DNA from: JANXQG01 sp963780045
GTDB lineage: Bacteria; Planctomycetota; Planctomycetia; Pirellulales; Thermoguttaceae
Length of the DNA stretch: 64,000 nucleotides
Direction of reading: 5' to 3'
Assembly: GCA_963780045.1 (NCBI GenBank)
Contig: CAVZZZ010000001.1
Location: forward strand, 3,534,001 to 3,598,000
The translations under genes and the position numbers were made by a program. Numbering within the stretch: the first letter of the stretch is position 1; each line of letters starts with the position of its first letter. The notes beneath the pieces were generated by a model. It had not been told where the DNA came from, made no database searches, and worked only from the letters and a program-made list of their open reading frames with translations. Positions 1-9,601 of the stretch are shown here, in pieces.

Positions 1-749
1 GCTTTTTACGCTCTGCGCGGCATCCACGCCGCCCAAGCGCGGCTTTGGCTCAAGTCCGGGACGCTCGCCGGTTTGGTCTCGTCGGTGCTTGTGGCTTTTC
101 CCACGGGCGACCAGCAGGCCAAAATGGTCGGCAGGCATCAGCCCGTCACGCTCGCGGCAATGGAAGGGAAATTCATCGGCGGGAAACTTGCCGGAGTCGC
201 CGTGATCGGCCAGCCGAACGTCAAGTTGCGGCGGCTGGACAATCCGATCGAGATCCCCGGGCGCTGAGCTTCCTCGCCTACGGGACGTTGGCGAGCTACG
301 TCCGCGGCCTGGATGAGTTCCCCCAGTCCGACTGGCCCGACAACATCGAGCTGCTCTACTACGCCTTTCATCTCATGATCACGCTGGGCACGATCTTCAT
401 CGTGCTCATGGCCTACGCGAATTTCCAGCGGTTACGCGGCAGGCTTGAGACTAGCCGCTGGCTCTTGTGGGTGCTGATGCTGGCCTTTCCTTTCCCATAC
501 ATCGCCAACACGCTGGGCTGGATGACCGCCGAATTGGGACGCCAGCCGTGGCTCGTGTACGGCCTCTTTCGCACCAAAGACGGCTACAGCAAGCTGGTGA
601 GCAACGGCGACGCCATCTTCACGCTGATTGGCTTTACGGGGCTTTACTTCGTGCTGGGACTGCTCTTTCTCTGCCTCGTCGGCCGCGAGATCGTCCGCGG
701 ACCCGATGGCGGGACTTCGCACGGGCTGGGGGAGGAACCGGCCGTATGA
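1..749 (+). CDS. cydA: Cytochrome bd-type quinol oxidase subunit I, 3' part
   Basis: This is the C-terminal third of the haem-bearing subunit of a cytochrome bd quinol oxidase, an inner-membrane terminal oxidase that reduces O2 with quinol electrons. The gene runs off the left edge. The first 250 bases read in frame 1 and contain the family motif FPTGDQQAKMV followed by QPVTLAAMEGKF. From about base 260 the frame moves to frame 3 (LSFLAYGTLASYV), and three hydrophobic helices follow to the end. One base appears to be missing near 255-262. The stop overlaps the cydB start by 4 bases (ATGA), so the two are translationally coupled. The short loop and the CydB type resemble the cyanide-insensitive (Cio) branch; that subtype is an inference. 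Confidence 0.9.
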   Translation, partial: FLRSARHPRRPSAALAQVRDARRFGLVGACGFSHGRPAGQNGRQASARHARGNGREIHRRETCRSRRDRPAERQVAAAGQSDRDPRALSFLAYGTLASYVRGLDEFPQSDWPDNIELLYYAFHLMITLGTIFIVLMAYANFQRLRGRLETSRWLLWVLMLAFPFPYIANTLGWMTAELGRQPWLVYGLFRTKDGYSKLVSNGDAIFTLIGFTGLYFVLGLLFLCLVGREIVRGPDGGTSHGLGEEPAV

Positions 750-1796
750 TCGAGACATTTTACGTTGTCCTGAGCTTCATGCTTATCGTCTACGTAGTGC
801 TGGACGGCCGGAACTTCGGCGCCGGGATGCTGCATGGTTTCGTCGCCAAAACGCCGGCGGAGCGCCGGCAAGTCATCGCTGCGATGGGGCCGCTCTGGTC
901 CTGGCACGAGGTCTGGCTCGTCGCCTTTGGGGGCGTCATGTTCGCCGTCTTTCCACGTCTGCTGGCCGCGTCGTTTTCGGGCTACTACCTGGCGCTGTTC
1001 TTGATTCTCTGGTGCTTTATCCTGCGCGGAACGTCGATCGAGTTCGGCGGCCATATCAACGACCGCCTTTGGCAGGGCTTTTGGGATTTTGTTTTCGTCG
1101 TTTCGAGTTTTCTCCTGGCCGTCGTATTCGGCGCGGCTGGCGGCAATATCGTCCGCGGCGTTCCGCTGAACGACCGGGGCGAATTCAGCATGGCCTTCTT
1201 CACGCATTTCGGCGTCCGGGGGGACGTGGGACTATTGGACTGGTACACGCTTTCGGTCGCGCTCGTCGCCGTGGTCATGCTGGCGGCCCACGGGGCAACC
1301 TACTTGACGCTTAAGACGGAAGGGCCCGTCCACGACCGCAGCGCGCGGTTCGCAATATTGCTCTGGCTGGCGGTCTGCCCGTTGGGTGCGATCGTTTCGC
1401 TGGAAACCTGGTACGTCCGGCCCGATATCCTTGGCCGCGCGGCAAGTTCGCCTTTCGCTTGGGCCGGTTTGGCGGTTGTCGTCGTCTCCGCCGTTGCGCT
1501 GACGGGCGGACTGAGAAACCGCCGCGAGCTTCGGGCGTTTCTCGGATCGACCTTCTTGATTGCCGGCCTGCTGGGCGCCTGGGCCGCCGCCATTTTCCCT
1601 GTGATGCTCCATTCGACCCTGAACCAGGACGATTCCATTACGGCGTACACGGCGGCGGCGAGTCGCCAGTTCTCTGCGGGCAGTGCTCGTATGGTGGCCG
1701 ATCGGCTTTGTCCTTGCCGCGATCTGCTTTGTCTTCATCTCTCGCCGCTACGCGGGAAAAGTAAGCGTGGTCCGCGACAATCAGGGGTATTATTGA
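746..1796 (+). CDS. cydB: Cytochrome bd-type quinol oxidase subunit II
   Basis: This is the second subunit of the bd oxidase. The protein starts MIETFYVVLSFMLIVYVVLD and has the GRNFGAGMLHGFV and GPLWSWHEVWLVAFGG motifs of CydB, with about eight hydrophobic helices over roughly 350 residues. The start is fixed by the 4-base overlap with cydA. The frame breaks near 1670: the true C-terminus (VWWPIGFVLAAICFVFISRR, then YAGKVSVVRDNQGYY) lies in frame 3 and stops at 1796, while the original frame runs on into nonsense. One extra base near 1668-1672 would explain this. No cydX- or cydCD-like gene is visible downstream. Confidence 0.9.
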
Positions 1797-1918
1797 GAAA
1801 ACCTCTCAATCGTGATCGACCACCCGATTGGAGGCTATTCCTTATGTCGCCTGCCGCATAGAATCTCCGGCCCAGCAGGAACGAAACCTCGGCTAAGGGG
1901 AATATCAAGGAGCACGTC

Positions 1919-2509
1919 ATGTCCCAACAAGAAAGAACTCAGTATGTGCCGGGCGACGTCGGTCATTCGCGCGGACGACTCATCATTCGAACGGCTGTCC
2001 CGTTGATTGCAATCGCGGCGGCGGTCGCCGCAGTCTATTACGTGGCCCCTGCATCTGGAGAGGCCGGTGGCGAGGCCGATGCGGTCTTCGTTGACACAAC
2101 CCCCGCCGGGTACCGCGACTGGAAGTTGATTTCCGTCGCCCATGAAGAAGGCTCCTTGAAGAGCTTGGGCGCAATCCTGGGTAACGACGTCGCCATCAAG
2201 GCCTTCCGTGAAAAGAAACTCCCGTACCCGGACGGCACCATCATCGCCGCCTTGCACTGGCGCCACACCCCTTCGGAGGAAAACAACAAGATTTTTGGCC
2301 GTTCTCAGTCCTTCGTAGCAGGCAGTGCTACGAACGTTCAGTTCATGGTCAAGGACTCAAAGAAATACGCGGCTACCGGCGGCTGGGGGTTCGGCCATTT
2401 CAATGGGCGCGACGACAAGCCCGCGGCAGCGGCCCTTATGCAATCATGCTATCCGTGCCATCAGAAGGCCAAAGATAGCGACCTTGTCTTCACCGGCTAC
2501 GCGCCTTAA
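1919..2509 (+). CDS. Cytochrome P460-like haem protein
   Basis: This is a 196-residue protein with an N-terminal membrane anchor or signal segment (about residues 22-44) and a cytochrome P460-type domain (TTPAGYRDWKLISVAHEEGS, later GWGFGHFNGRD). It ends with a c-type haem attachment motif, CYPCH. P460 proteins oxidise hydroxylamine or bind and convert NO; the substrate here is unknown. The start has a good Shine-Dalgarno sequence (AAGGAG, 7 bases upstream). The domain faces the periplasm if the anchor works as predicted. Lying directly after cydAB and before ohr, it fits a respiratory or nitrosative-stress detoxification role, which is an inference. Confidence 0.8.
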   Translation: MSQQERTQYVPGDVGHSRGRLIIRTAVPLIAIAAAVAAVYYVAPASGEAGGEADAVFVDTTPAGYRDWKLISVAHEEGSLKSLGAILGNDVAIKAFREKKLPYPDGTIIAALHWRHTPSEENNKIFGRSQSFVAGSATNVQFMVKDSKKYAATGGWGFGHFNGRDDKPAAAALMQSCYPCHQKAKDSDLVFTGYAP

Positions 2510-2567
2510 ACCTCACGATTCGGGGCGCGTTGCCCTGAACCGGCACTTTCTCACAAGGAGCACAATC

Positions 2568-3000
2568 ATGACCACTACCACGACCACGATAGAAAAGCTG
2601 AAGTACACGGCAAAGGTCCATACGACCGGAGGCCGCGACGGAGCAGCCCGCAGTTCCGACGGCAATCTCGACGTCAAGCTTGCGACGCCGGGCACCGGCC
2701 GGCCTGGCACGAACCCGGAGCAACTTTTCGCCGCCGGCTGGTCGGCCTGCTTCATGAGCGCCATTGCGCACGTGGCCGCACAGCGGAAACTCGCCCTCCC
2801 GGCCGACCGCTACGTCGACGCCGAGGTGGACCTGGGCACGAACGAGGACGGCTACCTCATCGGCGCCCGGCTCAACGTCCACCTGCCGGGCGTGCCGCGC
2901 GACGTTGCCCAATCGCTAGTAGACGCGGCGCACCAAGACACCTGCCCGTACTCCAAGGCCACTGCGCGGCAACATCGACGTCGCGATCAACTTGATCTAG
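2568..3000 (+). CDS. Ohr/OsmC family organic hydroperoxide resistance protein
   Basis: This is a thiol peroxidase of the Ohr type that reduces organic hydroperoxides with a reactive cysteine pair. Both cysteines are visible, in GWSACFMSAIAHVA and in QDTCPYSKAT. The start at 2568 has AAGGAG seven bases upstream. The C-terminus is frame-broken near 2962: after CPYSKAT one extra base is present, and the expected ending RGNIDVAINLI with stop at 2998-3000 lies in the next frame. Corrected length is about 143 residues, normal for Ohr. It follows the P460 gene closely on the same strand. No OhrR-like regulator is seen nearby. Confidence 0.87.
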
Positions 3001-3097
3001 GCCGAGCCGAAACGTCGGAAATCGGCCGGAAGAAACGTCGCCTGGAGTAAAGCTCCTCGCCGCCGGGCGAAGAGTGCGGCGTTGGCAACCGCCGCCG

Positions 3098-4757
3098 TCA
3101 ATCCAGCGATCGCTCCAGCTCCGGTTCGAGCGCCGGCAGCTCGACGACGATTGTCGTACCCTTGCCGTGTACGCTCTTGATCCGGCATTCGCCGCCCAGC
3201 AAGCAGGCCCGCGCGCGGATGCCCTCGATGCCAAAGCGGTGTTCTGCAACGGCCTTGGGGTTGAAGCCGACGCCCCAATCGCGGATCGCGATCCGCAGGC
3301 GGTCGCGGCGCTGCGTGAGGCTGATGCGAATTCGCTCGCTTCGGCTGTGGTTGCGGGCGTTGGCAAGGCCTTCCTGAACGATGCGGTAGATGACGTTTTC
3401 CAGGATGGGAGCAAGCCGCTTGAAGTTGACCCGGTTTCGCAATTCAATCTTCGGGCCGTCGCTGGCCGCCGTGTCGTAGGCCAAGTGGGCGATCGCCGAC
3501 AAGACGCCCGATTCGTCCAGGATCGGCGGCCGGACACCGCTGATAAGCCGCCGCGCCTCGAATTGGCTGCCTTGGAGCATCGACAATGCCAGGTCGAACG
3601 ATTGGGCTGCAAAGTCTGGCCTGGCTTCGCGGGCGTGAGCGTAGACTTGGAAATGCATGATCGCGCCGGTCAATTCCTGGGCCAGGCCGTCGTGGATGTC
3701 GTAGGCGATCAGCCGGCGTTCGTGGTCGCTGGCCTGGAGCATGCGCTTTCAGCGTGCGGCGCTCGCTCTCCAGCGCCGCCTGTGCCTCCTTCTCGCGGCG
3801 ACGTCCTCGATCAAGGTGATGATGTGGTCGACCGTCCCATCGGGCTTGCGAAACGCGCGGGTGTGGATGGTTGTATGGACGATTCTCCCGTCCTTTTTGA
3901 TGTAGTGCTTGTCGAAGCTGAGACGGTCGACTTCGCCCGCCAGCAAGGACCGAAACATCGGAACGTTTCCTCCGAGGTCGTCGGGATGCGTGATTGCGGT
4001 CCAAGTCATCCGCAAGAGCTCCTCGCGGGAATAACCGAGCATCTCGCAGAGCCTGTCGTTGACCTCCAGCCAGCGCATATCCATGGAAATGACGGCCATT
4101 CCGATCAGTCCGTGCTCGAAATAATTGCGAAAGCGGAATTCGCTTTTTCGCAACGCCTCCTCGGCGCGGTTGCGCTCGGCAACTTCCAGCGAGAGCTGCC
4201 GATTGGCCGCCGTCAGCTCCGCCGTCCGCTCTTCAACCCGCCGCTCCAGTTCACCGTGGGCCTTCTGGAGTTCAGCTTCCATTCTTTTGCGAGAAGTAAT
4301 GTCGTGGCTTACACCCATCACCGCGGTGATTTCCCCGAATTCGTTGCGGAGCGGAATGAGATGCACGCGAAGCCATGCCTCTTCGGGTCCGAAACGGAAC
4401 GGCTCGTCCGCTTCCAGGGCCTCGCCAGTGGCGAAGACGTGCCCGATCCTGGCGACGTGTGTGCGCGCGGCGTCGGGAGGAAAAAGATCGCTCTGCCGCT
4501 TGCCGACAAGGTCGCTGCTGCTGATGCCGATGCGTTGCGACGCGGCGCGATTGGCATAGAGCAGCTTTCCTTCGCGGTCCAGGATGTAGATGAAGTCTTT
4601 GGTCGATTCCGCCAGCGCGGTAGCGTCGCTCGCTCTCTCGCAGGTCTTCTTCGGCCTTCGCCCGCTCGCGGTCGGCGGATTCCAGCGCCGCCACGCGCCG
4701 CCGCAACTCATCGTTCTCTGCAGCCAATTGCCCGTTGGTCTTCGGTTGATCTGGCAT
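3098..4757 (-). CDS. PAS-domain sensor histidine kinase (HisKA_3 type)
   Basis: This is a cytoplasmic two-component sensor kinase of about 550 residues. A short coiled coil follows MPDQPKTNGQL. Two PAS domains come next (about residues 60-170 and 215-330), joined by a helix rich in E and R. The dimerisation and phosphoacceptor region of the NarX/DegS type follows, with the motif RRLIAYDIHDGLAQEL carrying the histidine. The HATPase domain contains RDWGVGFNP and GIEGIRARA. The gene is broken near 4618, 3790 and 3745, but each piece joins cleanly with the next. The start at 4757 was chosen because the N-terminal helix begins there. No membrane segment is seen, and no LuxR-type response regulator lies next to it. 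It converges with ohr. Confidence 0.85.
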
Positions 4758-5386
4758 GTCACCGCCCCGAACTGAAAACCACGGCCGTATGGGCTCCATC
4801 CTTTCGGCGCCCCTTGCGACCCGCATCCGATTCATCACCCACGACGGGATGAATCGGTTCATGCTCCTGCGCATAATCGCCATGGCCGAAAACCTTCCGA
4901 GTTTTGTCTCTTCCTGAGCTTGCCGACCATCGCCGGTCCTGTGGCGCAACGGGTGCCGGATCGCAAAAAGGGGCCGTGCATTTCGATATTCTCGCGGTCA
5001 GGCATGGTACTGTCAATCCTGTCACAAGCGAAGGACCAGGGAACTCGGCAAAACCCGCCCTTCGCGTGAATCTCAACGGCAGTGGAACGGCGTGCTAGTT
5101 TCGCACTGACAGGCATGGCAAGGGCAATTCGCCGGCCGATGTTCCCGCGTCCGCTCCGGACCGGCGCTTGCGGCGAGCGAGCCCTCCCTACCGTCTCGCA
5201 GCGCGACAGGATATTGTAGTCCTATGTTGACATATGTAATCACACTGGTACATGCGTTGCTATATGGGTAATGTTCCGGAAGTGAACTTGGACTTGGCGC
5301 TCTGCGTCCTGCGGTCGTCGTTTGCCAGGTCCTCGCTCAGCAAAGATAAAGCCGTGAACATCATCGGGACGATGAGCGACGCTAGA
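4758..5386. other. Intergenic region without a recognisable gene
   Basis: These roughly 630 bases separate the sensor kinase from the interrupted acetyltransferase gene. Several short open frames exist, but none has a recognisable domain, a good ribosome binding site or codon use like its neighbours. A TTGACA hexamer at 5225-5230 has no convincing -10 partner. Confidence 0.5.
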
Positions 5387-5658
5387 TCATCCATCGACCG
5401 GATTGATCGGAGTCTTCAAGATCAACTGGTACAAGTCTAGGTCTAGCCATCTGCCGAACTTGAAACCGACTTGGCGAATCGTCCCCACGTACTCGAATCC
5501 AATCGTCCGGTGCATGGCGATGCTTACCGTATTTTGGGAGTCAATGCATCCAATTAGCGCGTGGTAGCCCTCGGCTTTGGGTAAGCGTCCGGCGGAACAC
5601 GTAGTATAGCCGTATAGCCGGACACGGCCGACGGGGCAGAAGGGCGGCGGCGGAGAGA

Positions 5659-7281
5659 TCAGGCCGCACGCCAGCGGTGGGGCAGCAGGGCAAGAAGGTC
5701 CTCATCGTTGGCTGCGGGGAGCATGGCGGGCAGCCGGGTGAGGACGTCGCGGTAGTAGACCCACGGATCGTGGCCGTGACGTTTGCAGGAGGCCAAGAGA
5801 CTGAAATGCACCGCCGCCGCGCGGCCGCCGCGGTCGCTGCCCAGGAAGAGCCAGTTCTTGCGGCCCAGACAGAGGCCGCGGATGGCGTTCTCGCCCTCGT
5901 TGTTGTCGATGTCCAGCCAGCCCTCGGCGGTGTAGACGCAGAGGGCCGCCCAATTGCCCAGCGTGTAGTCCATCGCGCCGTGGACCGGACTCTTGGGCAA
6001 GACCTTCGCCGCTTGGCCTTCCAGCCAGGCGTGGAAGTCGTTCAGCAGCGGCCGCGAGCGCTCTTGACGCTCGGCCGCGATCCGCGCGGCGCGCTCCGCC
6101 AGCGTCAGCGGCTGCCATTCTTCCCGGCCGCGCTCGCGGAGGTCCTTCTCCACCGCGTAGAGCTTGCCGATGAAGGCCAAGGCCGTCTCCATCCGCGCGG
6201 AGTCCAGCCGCCGGCACTCGTGGAACTTCCTCCGCGCATGCCCAGCAGGCGACCTCGACGATCCGGCCTTGAGATTCCAGGTAAATCCCGTCGTAACCGT
6301 TGAAGGCATCGGCTTGCAAGTATCCGCCATAGTTGGCAAGAAACTTGGCCGGCCCGTCGCGGCTGTGGTTCGTGGTGTAGTCGAACACCGTCAAGGCGTG
6401 CAGCGGGTTGCCCACGTAGGGCCAGAAGCGGCCCGTGTACTTCCGCTTCTGATGGGCGTCGCGGACCCGCACCGAGGTGTCGTCCGTGTGAATCACGCCC
6501 GAGGCCAGCACCACGCGGATGGCGAGGGCGTACAAGGGCTGGAGAAACTCCGCCGTTTGCAGCCACCAGCCGTCCATCGTCTGCCGGGAGATGCGCATGC
6601 CCTGCCGCTGGAAGATGCCTTCCAGGCGGTGCAGCGGCAGATGGTCGGCCCCCTTGCTGACGATCACCTGGGCCATCAGGCCCGCTCCGGCCAACGCGCC
6701 GGGACCGCTTCGGGCGGCTTGGCGGCCAGCACCACGTTCTGCTCCGCCGGCGTCAGGCCGCTTTCGGGCAGTTGTTCCTTGCGGGCGTATTTCTTGCGGA
6801 CATGCACCGTGACGAACAAGGTCGAAGGCCGCCAGTCCAACTGCTCGCTGGTCTCCGGCGGCAGCTCGACCAGGTTCTCCACGCCGCCCAAGGCCGCCTT
6901 CTCGGCGTCGGCCAAGTCGTGAATCTCTTCCTGCCGCTCGATGGAGTCGGGAATCCGCCCGCGACCGTGCTGGTGGCGGTTCTTGCCGGCCGCCGATGCC
7001 GCGGGCGAAGCATCGGCCGCGGGCGGCGGCGTCTCCGCCGCAGTTGCCTCCGCACCCGCTTGCACCTCGAACAACGCGCCTTGCCGCGGATCGAGCTTCT
7101 CGCTCGTGCTGCCGTAGATGCGTTTCAGCAAGAGGTGCATGTGATGCTCTTGCCGGGCCAGACGCTCATCGCGGATGCGCAGTTCTGCCAACAACTGTAC
7201 GACGAGCGCCTTCAGCACGGCAACCTCGTCGGGCAGCGAAGCGGGATCGGGAAGAGGCAAGGCGTCCATGCTCATGCCCAA
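5659..7281 (-). CDS. tnpC: IS66 transposase TnpC (DDE), frame-broken
   Basis: This is the catalytic transposase of the IS66 element, about 540 residues if the breaks are repaired. The N-terminal part holds the leucine-rich helix KRIYGSTSEKLDPRQ, a disordered stretch and a zinc-binding-like segment. The catalytic core has the DDE residues in HTDDTSVRV, LQADAFNGYDGIY and NNEGENAIRG. The C-terminus is the usual tail ending in LLPHRWRAA. The frame breaks near 6700 (one base missing) and near 6240. The first frame opens with TTG at 7281, and ATG codons at 7275 and 7269 are equally plausible starts. Confidence 0.9.
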
Positions 7282-7338
7282 TGCTACGCGCCAGACGCGC
7301 GTTTGGTTCGCGCGATTGCGAAGAATTTTTCCGGCGGC

Positions 7339-7695
7339 TCACGCCGCGCGTTGATAACGCGGCTGCCGCTTCACGCTGGCCGGGTCGATGCCCCACAGCA
7401 ACAGCGACAACTCCTGGGACGAGACCTCGATGCTCCGCGCTTGCGGATCGTCGGTCGCGGGGAAGCGGAAGGTCCCCTTCTCCAGCCGCCGGTAATAGAG
7501 CGTCAGCCCGTCGCGGTCCCACCACAACAGTTTGATCCGATCGCCGCGGCGGCTGCGGAACAAGAACAGATGGCCCGAAAGCGGATCGTATCCCAACCCT
7601 TCCCGCACCACCGCGGCCAAGGAATCGAAACTCTTCCGCATGTCCGTGGGCGTCAGGCAGACGTAGATCCGCACCAGTTCCGAGAGGTTCAGCAT
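7339..7695 (-). CDS. tnpB: IS66 family accessory protein TnpB
   Basis: This 118-residue protein starts MLNLSELVRIYVCLTPTDMR and contains RKSFDSLAAVVREGLGYDPL and LFLFRSRRGDRIKLLWWD, the signature of IS66 TnpB (IS66 Orf2). It is needed for transposition in characterised relatives, but its biochemical role is not settled. The start overlaps the tnpA stop by 7 bases, so the two are coupled. The length and sequence look intact. Confidence 0.95.
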   Translation of the reverse strand: MLNLSELVRIYVCLTPTDMRKSFDSLAAVVREGLGYDPLSGHLFLFRSRRGDRIKLLWWDRDGLTLYYRRLEKGTFRFPATDDPQARSIEVSSQELSLLLWGIDPASVKRQPRYQRAA

Positions 7696-8072
7696 GGCCG
7701 GGCCTCCAGAACGGCCAGCACGTCGGCCAGCGTCTGCCGGTCGAATCCCGCGCGCACACGCACCGTGCGCTGTCGATCCAACACGATCTCCACGCCGCCG
7801 GCATCCGCGGCGGCGGGCAAGCGGTTCGCCGCCGCAACCACCCGCACGGGCAGGAACGAAACCGTCCCGCCGCCCGCCACCCGCAAGCCGGCGCCTGGCG
7901 ATGATCGGCGGCGCTGTGTCAGTTCCCGTCGCCAGGCGTAGAACGAGGGCTCGCTGAGGGCGTTGGTACGACAGTAATCGCGGACGGACTGGCCGCTTCG
8001 CCGCCACTGGGCCACGGCGCGTCGCCAAAACCGCTGCTTTTCCGAACTCCGCCGCGGACCTTTGCGCTTCAT
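7689..8072 (-). CDS. tnpA: IS66 family accessory protein TnpA
   Basis: This is a protein of about 127 residues starting MKRKGPRRSSEKQRFWRR. It has a helix-turn-helix-like segment (SGQSVRDYCRTNALSEPSFY, then AWRREL) that probably binds the element ends. The start at 8072 was preferred over the longer frame (8135) because AGGAG lies at a normal distance upstream, and the extra residues come from the inverted-repeat region. It is the first gene of the tnpABC set. Confidence 0.9.
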   Translation of the reverse strand: MKRKGPRRSSEKQRFWRRAVAQWRRSGQSVRDYCRTNALSEPSFYAWRRELTQRRRSSPGAGLRVAGGGTVSFLPVRVVAAANRLPAAADAGGVEIVLDRQRTVRVRAGFDRQTLADVLAVLEARPC

Positions 8073-8529
8073 GGTACTTCTCCTGGGGCCTTGAATCTCA
8101 CACGCCCTCAGGATACCATCAGCGCCAACACGCATTCCGCCGGACGCTTACGGCTTTGGCGACTTCGATGATCCGTCGAAGAAGACGTTTGCCGATTCCC
8201 TTGCCTCGGTGCGGCGCCCCAATATAGACGGAATGCTCGACCGAATACTTGTAGGCCGGCCACGCTCGAAACACGCCATAGCTGGCGAAGCCCAACAGAT
8301 CTCCATTCTCCGATACGGCCCCGATTACAGGATAGTTGCCCTTCCGCTTGGCTGCGAACCACTCCTGCATGAACTCCAATGGACGAGGCTCGTAGTCGTA
8401 TAGTGCCGTAGAGTTCAAGATCGCGTCATTGAAAATCGCCAGAATCTGGCCAGAATAGGACTCGTCGCATCGGAGTATTTGCATTCGGTGCTCCTTGATC
8501 TACGAATTTAGTCGTCGGATGATAAATAG

Positions 8530-8772
8530 GCTGGTGAAACACACCCCAGGAAGAATACGGCAACTACACTCATCAACTCCTCTCCGCACTTCCTCTCCGC
8601 ATTCAACGCTTCCGAGGTCAAGCAAACGCCATACCTCCCCTTTTACAATACCTCAGAGTGGCAAGTCAAAGGCTTGATCGCGGATGAAGCAAAAACTCGC
8701 GCGGATTTACCGCGAATCCGGGCCGAACACGGTCTTAAGGGTCGCCATCTGGCCAAGCGGACAAGTGATTGA
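8530..8772 (+). pseudogene. Fragment of an unknown protein, related to the ORF at 25928-26248
   Basis: An open frame without a start codon encodes about 80 residues, including KQTPYLPFYNTSEWQVK and ADEAKTRAD. The protein at 25928-26248 (minus strand) has the matching stretch KQTPHSPFYITSERQVK and ADEAKARAD. The two DNA copies differ mostly at third codon positions of this frame, so the frame was probably under protein-level selection. No family is recognised. It lies just outside the interrupted GNAT gene. Confidence 0.4.
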
Positions 8773-8967
8773 CGCCGAACACAACACCCGCGCCGGCTCT
8801 ACTGGCGGGGGTCGAAGGAGGGAAGAACGCAGCGATGTGCACTACCGGCCGGATTGCCCTTGCTCCGCCGGCCGTTTCCTGCGACAATTCGCCGTCAAAC
8901 TGCGCCAATAAAAGGCGTGGCTCCGCACTATCGTTTCCAATTTCGTCTCTTCCTGGCAAAACGGACC

Positions 8968-9588
8968 ATGCACAGGCTCGCCGCCGTCGTTTTGCTAATC
9001 GTAATCGTGCTTTGCGGTTGCCTGAGCGAACCTCGCCCGCCCTATCAACCGGTGCCGGTCGCGTACGAAAACCCCGTGTCGATTCCGATTGCCAACCCCG
9101 ACCTGGTTTGGGACGGCGTGCGGGACATCGTCGCGCAGAACTTCCGCATCGAGCACGAGGACCCGCTCAGGCCGATCGGCAACGGCATCTTGAACGGGCG
9201 AATCGACACTTTTCCCATGCCCGGCGCCACGTTGCTGGAGCCGTGGTACCACGACTCGGCCAACGAGTACGAGCGGCTGGAAAGCACATTGCAATTGATC
9301 CGGCGATACGCCGTGGTGAAGGTGATACCGGCCCAGAACGGCGGCTTTTGGATCGACGTGGCGGTTTACAAGGAGCTGGAAAACGTGAAGCAGCCGGAGT
9401 TTTCGAACGCGGGCGAGGCCACTTTCCGCACCGACGCCTCGTTGGACTCCCGCCTGAAGTCCAATCCGCCCGCTTCGCTCAACCAGAACTGGATTCCCCA
9501 GGGCCGCGACACGGCTGCCGAGCAACGAATGATCGGACAGATCCTCGACCGCTTTACGCCGCAAGGAACGCCGGTGCCGGTGAACTGA
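8968..9588 (+). CDS. Predicted lipoprotein of unknown function
   Basis: The 206-residue protein begins MHRLAAVVLLIVIVLCGC, a lipoprotein signal peptide with the lipobox LCGC at residues 15-18. The mature part is hydrophilic and contains NPDLVWDGVRDIVAQNF and RRYAVVKVIPAQNGGFWIDV. It looks like one globular domain with no enzymatic motif. Start 8968 was chosen because it gives a complete signal peptide; a longer frame opens at 8854 but would put unrelated residues in front. Similar lipoproteins of unknown role are common in planctomycetes (family knowledge, not tested). Confidence 0.75.
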   Translation: MHRLAAVVLLIVIVLCGCLSEPRPPYQPVPVAYENPVSIPIANPDLVWDGVRDIVAQNFRIEHEDPLRPIGNGILNGRIDTFPMPGATLLEPWYHDSANEYERLESTLQLIRRYAVVKVIPAQNGGFWIDVAVYKELENVKQPEFSNAGEATFRTDASLDSRLKSNPPASLNQNWIPQGRDTAAEQRMIGQILDRFTPQGTPVPVN

Positions 9589-9601
9589 CCAAGCCGCTTC
9601 A

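Larger units (their letters stand above)
5581..8151 (-). mobile_element. Complete IS66-family insertion sequence
   Basis: The element is 2571 bp long. Both ends carry the same perfect terminal inverted repeat, GTAAGCGTCCGGCGGAA, which begins with the GTAAGCG typical of IS66. It is flanked by a perfect 8-bp target duplication, GGCTTTGG, at 5573-5580 and 8152-8159. Inside are tnpA, tnpB and tnpC in the usual order on the minus strand. The perfect duplication and ends suggest a recent insertion. The tnpC frame is broken twice, so either this copy is not autonomous or the sequence holds errors. Confidence 0.96.
5387..8484 (-). pseudogene. GNAT N-acetyltransferase gene disrupted by an IS66 element
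   Basis: This was a phosphinothricin-acetyltransferase-like GNAT enzyme of about 172 residues that transfers an acetyl group from acetyl-CoA to an amine. The N-terminal part (8484 down to 8152) starts MQILRCDESYSGQILAIFND and carries the acetyl-CoA binding motif HRGKGIGKRLL. The C-terminal part resumes at 5580 as EGYHALIGCIDSQNTVSIAM, with HRTIGFEYVGTIRQVGFKFG after it, and stops at 5387-5389. Removing bases 5581-8151 and one copy of the 8-base duplication restores one continuous frame (VAKA joined to EGYHAL). As it stands, the upstream half ends in ten element-encoded residues, so the protein is very likely inactive. Confidence 0.93.

Noticed and set aside
3074..4852. A 592-codon plus-strand frame across the sensor kinase
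   Set aside because: The minus strand encodes PAS, HisKA_3 and HATPase motifs over the same DNA; the plus frame has none.
5252..5440. A 62-codon frame between the kinase and the GNAT gene
   Set aside because: It overlaps the true C-terminus of the GNAT gene on the other strand and has no recognisable features.
6700..6705. Programmed frameshifting in tnpC of the IS66 element
   Set aside because: IS66 tnpC is normally one frame; no slippery heptamer was recognised at the break, and breaks of the same kind occur in unrelated genes.
8495..8677. A 60-codon plus-strand frame
   Set aside because: The shared segment with 25928-26248 is conserved in a different frame, judged from third-position differences.
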